Assembly (NCBI GenBank): GCA_009760855.2
Contig: WPIO01000176.1
Span: 251,001 to 315,000 of the forward strand
Direction: 5' to 3'
Source of the DNA: Cristatella mucedo
Taxonomy: Eukaryota; Bryozoa; Phylactolaemata; Cristatellidae
DNA: 64,000 nt
Below, in pieces: positions 54,689-64,000 of this stretch; the stretch's first letter is position 1, and the number at the start of each line of letters is the position of its first letter. The notes beneath the pieces were generated by a model. That model made no database searches. It saw only the letters and a list, made by a program, of their open reading frames with translations, and was not told the origin of the DNA. Position numbers and translations under genes: made by a program.

Positions 54689-56209
54689 TTAGTCGCTCGG
54701 GCGCGGGCTAGCATTGTCGTCCACAGGCGGCGGCAGCGCTCCGGCCCCATCGTCTGCTTGCGGGTCGTCTGGCTGCTGTTGCTGCCTGTCCGACGGCTGC
54801 TGCTGCAACGGTGCCGGTCCTGCGGCTGGCTGCGGCGGCGGGTTGCGTTCGCGGACGTTTGGCAACCGCGAAATCCGTCCTTCGACCGTGAATAAGTCGT
54901 CATCTATGACTAAAAATGCTTCGAGCACCAAGTAGACGACCGGGCCTAAATAGCCGGGCGACGGACGGCGGTGCGGCGCCACCCAAGCTGGCCCGGAGTT
55001 GGGGCCGAGCATATGAGCAGCGATACGGCAGATGTGCTCGTTGATCGCAAGGTCGAGTCCGCCTAAATACGAAATATACATAAAAAAGATGGAAATAATA
55101 GAAATGAATTAAGATAACATAAAATAATATAACATATATCGTACAGTCGACTCCGCGTATAAGAATATTGGACGTGGAATGCTCCGCTTACAAGAATGGC
55201 AATTCCGCACGAATCCCAGATTTTCTGCAAATGTAGTTTCACTCCTCCGTGTGTGCGAATAATCCGTATGTAAGAAAGCCTATTTGCCGGTCCTAGCGTA
55301 GTCTTGTAAGCAAAGTCAACTGTATGTGATATATATTAAATAATCATTAATATAACCAATATATATATATATATAATATAAATTACTAAAAAATGAGGAA
55401 GGTGGCTGAATGCAGCGCAGCGAAGAATTGCGCCATAAAGTTCTTCTCGCGAGCGCTGCTCCTGTCTGCTTCTCTACCTATTGGTTATAGCTCGGGTCAC
55501 CAAGCAGCGGCTTAGTAGCCTCGCCATTTTTAAGCACGCTGAACTTCTTATGGGAGGGGGAGTGGTGAACCCGATGAATTCACCTGCAGCCAGTCAATCG
55601 CAGTGGTTATGCATCATTTAAAGCCAGCTCAATTCTAGCGCATAGCGCTGGGATATCAGCGTACACTTTACATATACAAGAACATGTCAGCAGATTCCGA
55701 CGTCATGCTAACGAGCTCTAGAGCAATTAGTAGTCGGAAGAAACCCGATTGGAAAGTCTTGGACGTGGCCCGCTAATCGCTAACCGACAGAAGCACGTCG
55801 GGATAGCACGGGGGCGGGACGGGACGGAAGCACGGCGGGATAGCACGGGGGCGGGACGGGACGGAAGCACGGCAGGATAGCACGGGGGCGAGACGGGACG
55901 GAAGCACGGCGGGATAGCACGGGGGCGGGACGGGACGGAAGCACGGCGGGATAGCACGGGGGCGGGACGGGACGGAAGCACGGCGGGATAGCACGGGGGC
56001 GAGACGGGACGGAAGCACGGCGGGATAGCACGGGGGCGGGACGGAGGAGAGTCCTCGCGGCTCAGGCTTGCAGTTGAGGACGCGTCTCGCCGCCAGTAGG
56101 ACTCTGTGAGCATCTCCGTCTTTTTTCCATATAACCCTGTACATATAACGATATACATATACATATATATATATATATTTTTGTATTTATATAAACACAC
56201 AAACACACA

Positions 56210-56257
<48 letters not shown>

Positions 56258-56852
56258 TATATATATATATACCTTTTTCATAGGACCCTGTACGCTAAAG
56301 TTCTGCAAGAGGTGAAAGCTGACGGGCCACACTGTGTGTATGACTCCAACTATTCGGCCGACTACGGTGCTGCCCAAGCGGCATCGTTTACTCCTACCAA
56401 GATACGCTCGAGCGAAATCGTGCGGCAGCCGCTGGCCGCAGCCGCTCGGTTAATTTACCGTTCATGCAACTCAGCAAGACCATTAAGAGTGCTTGCAGCA
56501 GGCGTATTTGCGCGTCCGTCGGGGGTTGAGTGGAAACGAAGAATATCTCTGGGTCTTTATCGACGATCCCGTGCCGTGCTCGTGTTCCGTTGGCGCTGAA
56601 AAGAAAACGACTTCGTAGATTTTCCGAGATTACGTTCAAATATGTACGTTTATGCGGGGAATTGCATGAAAATGCACAGCTCTGAAGAACGATTAGTTCT
56701 GTTGCCAAGGATCGAGGAGGCGGGCAGGGCCAAGTTTAGTAAAGGCTGAGCTAGGCCGAGTCGATCGTCGTCAGAGCCCTGCTGCCGCTGCACGTGCCTG
56801 CATATGCTGCCAACATAACAGTTTATTTGCAACTATGTACTGCATAGATAGG

Positions 56853-56887
<35 letters not shown>

Positions 56888-59605
56888 TATTAGTTAAAGC
56901 GAGAGAGTCCGTCCATCCGTCCGTCACGCGGCAAGATCGGGACTAGTACTTCCGGGAGTGACGTGCGATGGACGCGTCAATTGCGAGGGCGTCAGCACAG
57001 CCAGACAGCGAGTCGGCCAGCCAGAGACCTACCGGGTTTGAGCCATTCGCCGTTATGCAGAGAGTGGGTCGCAAGCTCGCACCACTCCTGCCACTCTAAG
57101 TTATGGGCCAGACAGAGGAGAGACGTCTCCCAGGGAAGAAGGAAGGGAGGAAGGAAGCGGGCCCGCGCGAGTGCCGAGCTCGGAGTGGCCGACGGATTTC
57201 TGCTCGGGAGACGCCGAAAGCCTGAACCGTCGTCACGTGGCCATACCGTCGTGGTAACGCTATACACATGAAAAAGTGCATAACGGAAGCATGACTCATC
57301 AAAAACTCAAGTTTTCACGTGGCGGGCCGACTTGCTCACTCCCATTCCAAGTTTTTATAAGTTCGACTACTTGATTGCTACGCTTTACAAGTGACAGACA
57401 GGTTAGGAAATTTATATACTTTGATTGCCCCGAGACCGAGGCTGCTGATACTCACTCGGCATTGAAAGGACGTCGAACGTCGCATCCTTGAGGAAACAGC
57501 AGCAGGATAGGATAAGCGAACCCATCCTCGTCCGGCGACGCAAAGGTTTTTCTAAAAAGCGACAACGGCTTGCCCCTCATTGCGGCGAAGATGACTTCCA
57601 GCGGCCACGGTGTCTTGTCGGCGTCGTTTGCGGGCAACGTGGACCGGAGAACCGAACGGGGCTCAGCCGCCGCCACAGGGCCGCCCTCTGCCGCGTGGTG
57701 GCTTTCTTTCTCTTCCTCCCTTCTTCCTCTTTTCATCCCGGATCCATGCGACGCGCTGCTCTCAGCGGCAAACGCAGCCGAGCTGCCCTTCTCCTCCTCC
57801 TTCTCCTCCTCCTTCTCCTCCTCCTTCTCCTCCTCCTTCTCCTCCTCCTTCTCCTCCTCCTCCTCCTCCTCCTCCTCCTCCTCCTCCTCCTCCTTCTCCT
57901 CCTCCTTCTCCTCCTCCTTCTCCTCCTCCTTCTCCTCCTCCTTCTCCTCCTCCTTCTCCTCCTCCTTCTCCTCCTCCTCCTTCTCCTCCTCCTTCTCCTC
58001 CTCCTTCTCCTCCTCCTTCTCCTCCTCCTTCTCCTCCTTCTCCTCCTCCTTCTCCTCCTCCTTCTCCTCCTCCTTCTCCTCCTCCTTCTCCTCCTCCTTC
58101 TCCTCCTCCTTCTCCTCCTCCTTCTCCTCCTCCTTCTCCTCCTCCTTCTCCTCCTCCTTCTCCTCCTCCTTCTCCTCCTCCTTCTCCTCCTCCTTCTCAT
58201 CCCGGGAGCTAATCTCGCTGCTCCCGCCGACGCCGCCGCCGCCGCCGCCCATCGGAGGTGCGTCGGCTAAAGCGGCGCTACGGTCCTCCGCTTCCGGCGG
58301 GTCACTTCCGCCGCCGGTCTGGGCGGACGCGCGTCCTGCTGCCGCGTCTCGGGCGTCTTCTGACCCACTCGAGCTTGAATCGGTCGTTCCAACGTCCGCG
58401 TCTCCCACGCCGTCTAACAAGTTGAAGGCCGTCGGTAAGAGACGCGAGCGCCGCGGATCGTCGCAAGCGACAAGAGAAGACTCGCTGCTGCTGCTGGGGT
58501 AGGCGAAAAGGGCCCTCCGGCGTCGGTAGCGCGACCGACTTACGGAGGCGGAGCGTACGAAAGCGAGGCTCACCGAGCTCGAGCTGCGGCGGGGCCGAGG
58601 CGTCGCCGGCTTGGGCGAAAACCGAGTCGTCGCTGGCGCCGTCGCCGTCCGAGCTCTTTCCCGGGGACGAGCTGCTGGGCCGCACTTCGAGCGATGAGGG
58701 CGAGCCCTGCGGCGTGGTTCGCGGCGTCGTCAAGATCATGAGCAGCAATCGAATCAGCCTTCTCCGCAGCTCTCGCGACACTCGACGCGACACTCGACGC
58801 GCCGAAAGCCGCTTTCGGCGCATCTTTTTTAGCGGGACGGCTGTGCGGGTATATACTATCCTTGCACGCTGCAGTTTGAACTCGCGACACCGACACCGAC
58901 CGACGAGACACCGATCCCCTCTGCTTTCGAATGAAACTGCGGCGGAAACACGCCACCCTAGCGCTCGCCCTCAGCCTCGTTCGCCCCTCGGCGCCTCGTC
59001 CGCAATACGCGGCGGCCTAATAGGCGACCTTAACTGCAGATAGCTTCGTACGCACGCGGCCCCGTGCGGCGCCGCCGCTTGGGGACTGGCGAAGCAGCGC
59101 ATGCGCTGTGAAGAGAGCGGTCGAGCAGGGCGAGCCTCGTTCTCGCAGCGAGAGTCGAAAGAGCGAAAGGTGCGCGTCGCTTCAGCTCTTTTCTAGCGTC
59201 GATCGGTGGCCGCTGCCGGTAAGCTAGAGGTGCCCCTCCTTCCCCCTTGTGGCCCCGCGGCGACAAATAGCGGCGGCGGCGAGCTCTCCTGGCCGCCGAC
59301 TATCGTCGCGAGACGCCAGCGCGAGGCGCTCAGATCACCTCCGGAGTCGGCGGCGGCGGCAGTGGCTGAGCGTCGTCCTCAGATGGCGAAGGCTTCTCGT
59401 CCTCCGCGTCGGTCGAGCGAAGCTTCTCGAGGCCTTCGTAGTCGCCGTCCGAGTATCGCTCCGCCGAAGATGCCATCAATGCCTGCGAGCGTCGGCCGTC
59501 GGCGGCATCGTCAACGGCGCAGCCGATCGAGCTCGAGTTTCCGTTGCCCTGGTTGCCGGATGTTGCCGATTGTTGTACCATCAGCATCGAGAAGCGACGA
59601 CTCTG
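54689..59605 (-). CDS. Unidentified multi-exon gene with a long Lys/Glu tract (5 exons modelled)
   Basis: Function not recognised. Modelled exons: 59339-59605, 58574-58706, 57456-58413, 56459-56595, 54689-55062 (stop). Phases agree at all four junctions (0-0, 1-1, 2-2, 1-1) and all borders are GT-AG, including a CGTTTTCTTTTCAG acceptor at 56596 and a GTGAGT donor at 57455. The N-terminal half is acidic, Ser/Pro-rich and probably disordered (SDGDYEGLEKLRS, EDEKPSPSEDD). Next comes about 135 residues of (KEEE)n from a 12-bp microsatellite kept in frame. The C-terminal part looks folded and hydrophobic: KTPWPLEVIFAAMRGKPLSL, DGFAYPILLLFPQGCDVRR, PEIFFVSTQPPTDAQIRLL, LDLAINEHICRIAAHMLG, PVVYLVLEAFLVIDDDLFTV, then a Pro/Gln-rich tail. 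A further exon may lie at 59829-59910 (donor GTAAGC). A nuclear or scaffold role would be a guess. Confidence 0.55.
55144..55322. mobile_element. Mariner-like MITE
   Basis: 179 bp with inverted ends CAGTCGACTCCGCGTATAAG and CAGTTGACTTTGCTTACAAG (right end, reversed), flanked by TA on both sides, the Tc1/mariner target. No transposase. It lies in the intron before the last exon of the Lys/Glu-rich gene. Confidence 0.75.
55791..56049. repeat. 37-bp GC-rich minisatellite, 7 copies
   Basis: GGATAGCACGGGGGCGGGAC begins copies at 55801, 55838, 55875, 55912, 55949, 55986 and 56023, exactly 37 bp apart. Copies 3 and 6 share GCGAGAC instead of GCGGGAC, suggesting a three-unit (111-bp) higher-order repeat. 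Located in an intron. Confidence 0.95.
56150..56270. repeat. (TA)n and (CA)n microsatellites
   Basis: TA run, AAACACACAAACAC-type CA array (about 56200-56252) and a second TA run. Confidence 0.9.
57786..58199. repeat. 12-bp coding microsatellite (CTCCTCCTTCTC)n
   Basis: About 410 bp built from 12-bp units with rare 3-bp slips; all slips keep the minus-strand frame, which reads (KEEE)n with one run of about 14 Glu. It forms the acidic tract of the unidentified gene at 54.7-59.6 kb. Confidence 0.95.
58840..59230. promoter_or_regulatory. CpG-rich region with NRF1-type site
   Basis: GCGCATGCGC at 59097-59106 is the palindromic NRF1 core. A TATATAC on the minus strand near 58850 lies about 30 bp before an ATG at 58823. 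This could be an internal promoter of the minus-strand gene; a plus-strand donor CCG|GTAAGC at 59220 leaves a plus-strand start possible. Direction is undecided. Confidence 0.4.
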
Positions 59606-59828
59606 CTGCAAAGTGCAACGAAGAAACTGCTGCCGCCGCCGCACGTTTTGAAGCTTCGCGCGCTCGCAGCGGAAATTGGAGCAGCGCCGAAATTGGCTCG
59701 CAGCGCCGAAATCGGAGAGCTGTCGAGCTTCGGCTGCCAGCAGCCACTAGGAGAGCGGCGAGACTAGATCGACTGGCGCGAGGATGCATGCCGGACGCGC
59801 GAGACCAAAAGACGCGCTGTTGGCTTAC

Positions 59829-59910
59829 CGGGCGACAAGCCACCCTCGAAATCGCGGCTGGACGCTTGCAGCAGCGAAAAAGCGCGAACTTAGGTGCGAA
59901 CGACTTCACT
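59829..59910 (-). CDS. Possible additional 5' exon of the Lys/Glu-rich gene
   Basis: An open stretch (KSFAPKFALFRCCKRPA...RVACRP) ends in phase 0 at a good donor, CCG|GTAAGCC, compatible with the next exon at 59605. An in-frame stop occurs 12 bases upstream and no ATG is present, so it would start at the AATAG acceptor at 59911. Weak evidence: 27 codons and one donor. Confidence 0.25.
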
Positions 59911-60211
59911 CTATTGATTTACTGGAGACGAAAATGTACGCTTCATTTCCTGAGCTACAATGTACGGCTAACTGCCACGGCACCGCCGTGATCGTATAGC
60001 TGTGGCAGTTTGGAATCTCGCGCGATTGACTACTGACCTCACACAGGAGCTACGGTTGAGGTTACCTGTGCCGTCGCATAGGTACCCAACGATGGTAAGA
60101 TGAGAGGTCTACTCTCCGGGGTTCCCCATTCTTGAAAACTGCGAGCGTTGATTTGGGTGGAAAATAGGCCGAGAGAATTGATTTTTCTGTTTGGACTTTG
60201 CTGATTTAAAA

Positions 60212-60274
60212 ATGCGTAGCAAGAAAAATGGTGACTTGGGCGAGAAAAACGGGACAACTGGCGATGCCATCAAG
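60212..60274 (+). CDS. Possible first coding exon of an unidentified gene
   Basis: ATG at 60212 opens 21 codons (MRSKKNGDLGEKNGTTGDAI + K) ending in AAG|GTAAAT, a good donor. Composition (Lys, Gly, Asn, Asp) looks coding. No downstream partner in the right phase was found: the next candidate exon (60833-60904) needs phase 1, so at least one exon would be missing. Confidence 0.25.
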
Positions 60275-60399
60275 GTAAATAGCGAGTGACCGAAGAAGGC
60301 GTGCTCATATCAATGTGCCAACTCACTGGTGAGCCTTTCCAATTTTGAGACTACAAGTTACCTGCACACGCTGCTAAGCCTCTTAAAAAGCTCTCTCAA

Positions 60400-60460
60400 G
60401 CCAAGAAAGCCTAGAAAGAGATTTTCTATTTCTCTTAAGGTGCTATAAAAAAGAAGTAGT
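60400..60460 (+). mobile_element. LINE-A tail fragment
   Basis: AGCCTAGAAAGAGATTTTCT, CTTAAGGTGCTATAAAAAAG; short remnant. Confidence 0.55.
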
Positions 60461-60585
60461 CTGACAGAAGAAACCATCCTCTGTCTGCATATGCGTACTA
60501 AAATTGCGCATGTAATTTCTAACCACTTGAAACGCCATTCCTTTCCAGCATATTACTAATATATAACATATATATATTTATATAA

Positions 60586-60735
60586 TTTATTTGTATAGCA
60601 CCCTGAGAGAACTTAAGCTCTATTCAGGCACTTTACATATGCCACGGGGCTCAAGCCCATGACCTCAGTCATCTAATGCATTCACTGTGACCTTGGTCGA
60701 GATGAGCACCTTAACCAAGGACCAAGCTAGCTCAA
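60586..60735 (-). mobile_element. SINE-1
   Basis: Reverse strand: GCTTGGTCCTTGGTTAAGGT A-box region, ATGGGCTTGAGCCCCG B-box region, tail CCTGAATAGAGCTTAAGTTC and GGGTGCTATACAAATA end. Confidence 0.8.
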
Positions 60736-60832
60736 AGTGCCTTGCATTTAACGTCAAAAGTTGGCTTTGCTGACGTTGCCATCACTTAAGAAGACTTCGA
60801 CTACTAACAGAACCACCCGTCGACATATCCAG

Positions 60833-60904
60833 ATGACAGAATTGTTAGCCTGCATCTCATTGAAAAGCTCCTGATCGTGGGCCGGGAAGGCCACGAAGGT
60901 GAAG
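60833..60904 (+). CDS. Possible internal exon, unidentified
   Basis: 72 nt, symmetric phase 1-1, between acceptor CATATCCAG and donor GAAG|GTCAGT. It reads DRIVSLHLIEKLLIVGREGH followed by EGEG, amphipathic and coding-like. Family not recognised. It may belong with the exon at 60212. Confidence 0.25.
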
Positions 60905-61123
60905 GTCAGTAAACGCACGCTCCTAGGAAGTGGTCTCTGAAGGGAGCTCTACTACCCTTAGACATCTTAACTGCCGGGGCAGCTTTCGTAAAGCAAAAAC
61001 TAACCGTCTCATTGGCATCCTGATAGACGTGCAAAAACAATGCAGGCCACTAAAAAAAAAAAATTGCCTTTTATTATTTATTTATTATTTATTATTTTCT
61101 TATTATGAATTACATGTTATGTA

Positions 61124-61926
61124 CACAGTGGTACCTCGGCTTAAGAGTGTCTCGACGTACGAGTGTTTTGAGATACGAATTGTCTCTCGGCCGACTTTCT
61201 GCTTTGAGTAGCGAGCTAAAGATCAGGTTACGAGCCAGCTTCAGATACACCACCGCTAGGTGCCGCAGCGAACGCCACCCTGCGTGCGGTTACTCAGGCC
61301 AATGAAAAAGGGCAGGGCAGCGGATGACGTTCCCTTACGAGACGCCGCCCTACGACCCGGGTGCGACGCCAAGCGCAGGCCTGTCAGTTCGCTCCCAGAC
61401 AGACTCGACCGAGCCATCGTGGTGCTTGGACGCGCAAGATCGCCAGACCCCGGTGTTAAATCCGACTACGGCAGGAGCAGCTAAGTACGTACCTTACTCT
61501 ATTTAGGCAATATCGTCGTGCGAGAGTTCATCGGGTAACTGATAGCAATCGGCGCGTCCGCGTAAAAGCCCAGCCAATAAACTGAAAGCGAGGAAAGCGC
61601 GGCGAAAAGAGCAAAAATTGGCGAATAAGATTCGGGTATTCATTTCAGCCTCTCTTTCCTCTTAACTCTAGTAGCATCTTCAAGCCGTCTGATCTCCAAG
61701 TTACTCCTGCACAGTAGGATTAATAAAACGCGTTTAATGCAAGACATGATATTGCATTGTTTTTTAAACAATATTCGTTATTTATAATCCATTGTTAAAT
61801 TTAAAAACATGGCGGGGGTCCCGAACGGATTAATGGCATCTCAATGGGAAAGATTGATTAGACGCAGGAGTAATTTGAGTTACTAGTTCCGAGACGGAAA
61901 GAATTAAACTCGACGTACCGCTGTAC
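61124..61926. mobile_element. Mariner-like element, non-autonomous, ~0.8 kb
   Basis: Left end CAGTGGTACCTCGGCTTAAG with subterminal TACGAG/GATACGA words and CTCTCGGCCGACTTTCTGC; right end (reversed) CAGCGGTACGTCGAGTTTAA with TTAATCCGTTCGGGACC further in. TA dinucleotides abut both ends, but the left one has two extra bases. No transposase frame. The layout matches Tc1/mariner-type repeats I know from vertebrates and arthropods. Confidence 0.65.
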
Positions 61927-61929
61927 ATT

Positions 61930-62735
61930 CTTTTATAATATTTTTAGTATTTCTATTTTTTAACATTAATTTTTGCAGCTGAGCATGCAATTGCAATAAC
62001 AAAAACATATTCCCGCGTTCTGGCAGTCAAGCGGGGATTATTCGGCCGGAGCACCTCTGTGGCCAGTCATTGGCCAATCAGGGGCCAATCGTTGCCGAGG
62101 CTTTCGGGGCCACTTCGGGAGCAGCCTAGAAAGGAGGCGACTCTCTGCGGTTGCTAGCCGGAGAATCAGTCGAAGGGAATAAGAAGTGAGCGGAAGCTGC
62201 GCGGTCGCGATTGCGTCGCGGTAAAGATTGAACGGCAGTAACGTAATATATCGGCGAGCTAGATGTGCGCTCGAAGGCTACGCTGGAATTGAGCAACTGA
62301 AGAAAGTCGAAATCCCAGTGCAAAATCCACGCTCGTGCGTGCGTCGCCAGTCTACGCATGCTTGATTGTGCGCGCTAATTCCAAAGACCTTCCGCGCGTA
62401 CGCGAATGAAAATTATGCCAGGCCCGAGTGTGCACTACTTATCGCGTGCTCAAAGTTCCAGCCATTGTTTCCAGCAAAGCACAGGCCACTGTACCGAGCC
62501 GCCGTCGTTGTCGTCGTCATCACTGGTCCTAAGGAATTTTTCAAATCGTTCATTCAAGTCTTCTTCTCTCCTCGTCGTGGCCATCTGCACAATAATATAT
62601 GATATTTATAGTAATAATGATAATTGTAAAAGTAACAAGTAGGCAACTGCATAGCGTGCGACCCTTTGAACTTGGAGAACTCAGTCTGTTTCCGGGGTCT
62701 TAAAATTGCAAGCAAAGCAAGCGCGCCGAGAATAA
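61930..62735. other. Unassigned region
   Basis: No gene recognised; mixed GC-rich and AT-rich sequence with short frames only. Confidence 0.4.
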
Positions 62736-62739
62736 TGAT

Positions 62740-63330
62740 AATTATAACTATAATAATAATAATGCACTTGATAAAGCGCCCTCAGAAAACTCAATCTCTG
62801 TATAGGTGCTTTGCTGCAAAGGAAACGCGATTGAAGGGTGAGTGGAAATATCATGCTTGATAAACAGCATGAATAACATGGTTAGGGGTGACATGCACAG
62901 TGTCAGCATGCAAGTATGGTTAGTGGCATCATGCACAGTGTCAGCACGCATAGGCACACAAAGGAAAAATCAAAGATTCCCACTAAATGCTGTCATACAT
63001 TGGTGCGTTTTAGTTTCTTTTTAAATGTGGTCAAGTCAGGGGATGTCGTGACTCAAGTCAGGAGTGAGTTCGAGGCTTTGGGAGCGTACGAACTAAAGGT
63101 CTCCAAATGATTTGAGGTTTGTACGAGGTATAGGTAAACAGTTTGATTCCGAAAAGCGGGTAGTACGATGCTTGGCCTGGTGGGGGAGTAGATCTGATAG
63201 GTGGAGCTGAGGTAGATCTGATAGGTGGAGATAGGTAGGCTGGAGCCAAGGAATGAAGGGACCTAAAATGAGCAACTAAACCTTGCAGTCGATGTGCTGC
63301 TTGACTGGTAGCCAGTGCAGGTCGGAAAAA
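62740..63330 (-). mobile_element. LINE-A 3' end
   Basis: C-terminal LLPHQAKHRTTRFSESNCLP, IPRTNLKSFGDL, 3' UTR (GTGTCAGCACGCATAGGCAC, GTGTCAGCATGCAAG) and tail with (ATT)n end at 62740-62765. A 20-bp duplication (GTAGATCTGATAGGTGGAG) lies near 63190-63230. Confidence 0.85.
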
Positions 63331-63334
63331 TTTG

Positions 63335-64000
63335 GAGATTTACGATAGCTTTCTCCATTGATTCAGGTCACATTCAGTGCTTTAATAATTTTCTTAAAAA
63401 TTTATCTGATAACCGTCGCTAATGGAGAGCTACAGGAGGCGCTCAGTGTAAAGGTTGAGCGCCGAGCTGCTGCCTCTCAGTAACAAAGGAGCACGCAGCA
63501 AACCTCATGCGCCACGGAGCGCCGCCACACTTCGTGTCTTTTTTAAAAGAACTGCTCAAAGCCCTAGTTGGTCTGGTCACCGCTGATGGCATAGCCAATG
63601 ACCCGATTTAGCTAGCACCAATAACTATTCACATACTACGTTTTTAAGTGTTATATTAACCCGTTTGAGTTTCATCTCTTATAATCGCGTAGGGGCAAGT
63701 CCGATTGCTAGAATCCTTAAGTTGCCTTACAGTAATAAGAACAAAAATAATAATAACATTGTCCTCTGAATAACGCCATAACGCGAAACCAACGAGAGCG
63801 GTTTCTATCCGGAAGCAGCAATGTCTCAGAAAGAGTGCAGCTTATAGCGATTGGATCGCATTTGCTTTTCCTACGGTATCAGTGAAAACATCTGCAGTGC
63901 AGCTGAAACTATTTTGCCTACGAGCCCATTAAATGTTCTTCACTGCAATTGCTCTACGTGGCGACGATCGATTTGATCAAAGCAGACAACCGGCCAGGTG
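63335..64000. other. Unassigned region
   Basis: Nothing recognised apart from a short ATT-like run near 63750. Confidence 0.4.

Noticed and set aside
55727-56377. 216-codon Pro/Ala/Ser frame
   Set aside because: Produced by the 37-bp minisatellite plus CA repeat; the exon model places this in an intron.
57488-58502. Plus-strand Leu-, Ser- and Pro-rich frames
   Set aside because: Shadows of the minus-strand KEEE tract, whose frame has splice sites and coding flanks.

Overview
The window is animal (metazoan) nuclear DNA. It has intron-split genes with GT-AG borders, an intact ribosomal protein gene, an intact actin-nucleation gene, long CA/GA microsatellites, CpG-rich promoter-like patches, and dense old LINE and SINE debris. 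I cannot name the species. The LINEs are of the L2/CR1 kind and the protein sequences are conserved enough to exclude very fast-evolving lineages. No bacterial, organellar or viral segment and no CRISPR array was seen.

Layout. 1-18 kb is almost pure repeat: fragments of two L2/CR1-like LINE families (called LINE-A and LINE-B here), three tRNA-derived SINE groups, GA and CA microsatellites, and a head-to-tail LINE pile-up at 14.2-17.9 kb that retains reverse transcriptase motifs. 18-24 kb holds a compound minisatellite, a GC-rich stretch with a CCAAT/CRE promoter-like cluster at 19.07 kb, and a long inverted repeat at 22.3 kb. 25.6-27.1 kb (minus) is a broken partial copy of the ARPC1 gene. 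30.67-40.51 kb (minus) is the intact ARPC1 gene: nine coding exons, 370 residues, all phases matching, with LINE, SPIN-like hAT and microsatellite insertions in its introns. 43.3-44.36 kb is the head-to-head interval between ARPC1 and RPS16. RPS16 (uS9) lies at 44.36-45.78 kb (plus). 46.5-49.08 kb is a strongly diverged tandem array with a period near 170 bp. 49.3-54.34 kb (plus) contains four phase-compatible exons of an unidentified gene. 54.69-59.9 kb (minus) contains five or six phase-compatible exons of a second unidentified gene, which carries a long Lys-Glu tract encoded by a 12-bp microsatellite. 60-64 kb has two candidate plus-strand exons, a mariner-like element, a SINE and a LINE-A copy.

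How parts relate. ARPC1 and RPS16 are housekeeping genes, transcribed divergently. The two unidentified genes converge tail to tail, with about 350 bp between their stop codons. SINE-1 copies share the 3' hairpin tail of LINE-A, the expected arrangement when a LINE enzyme mobilises a SINE. Everything was read by eye. Exon borders rest on splice consensus, phase agreement and, for ARPC1 and RPS16, family knowledge.
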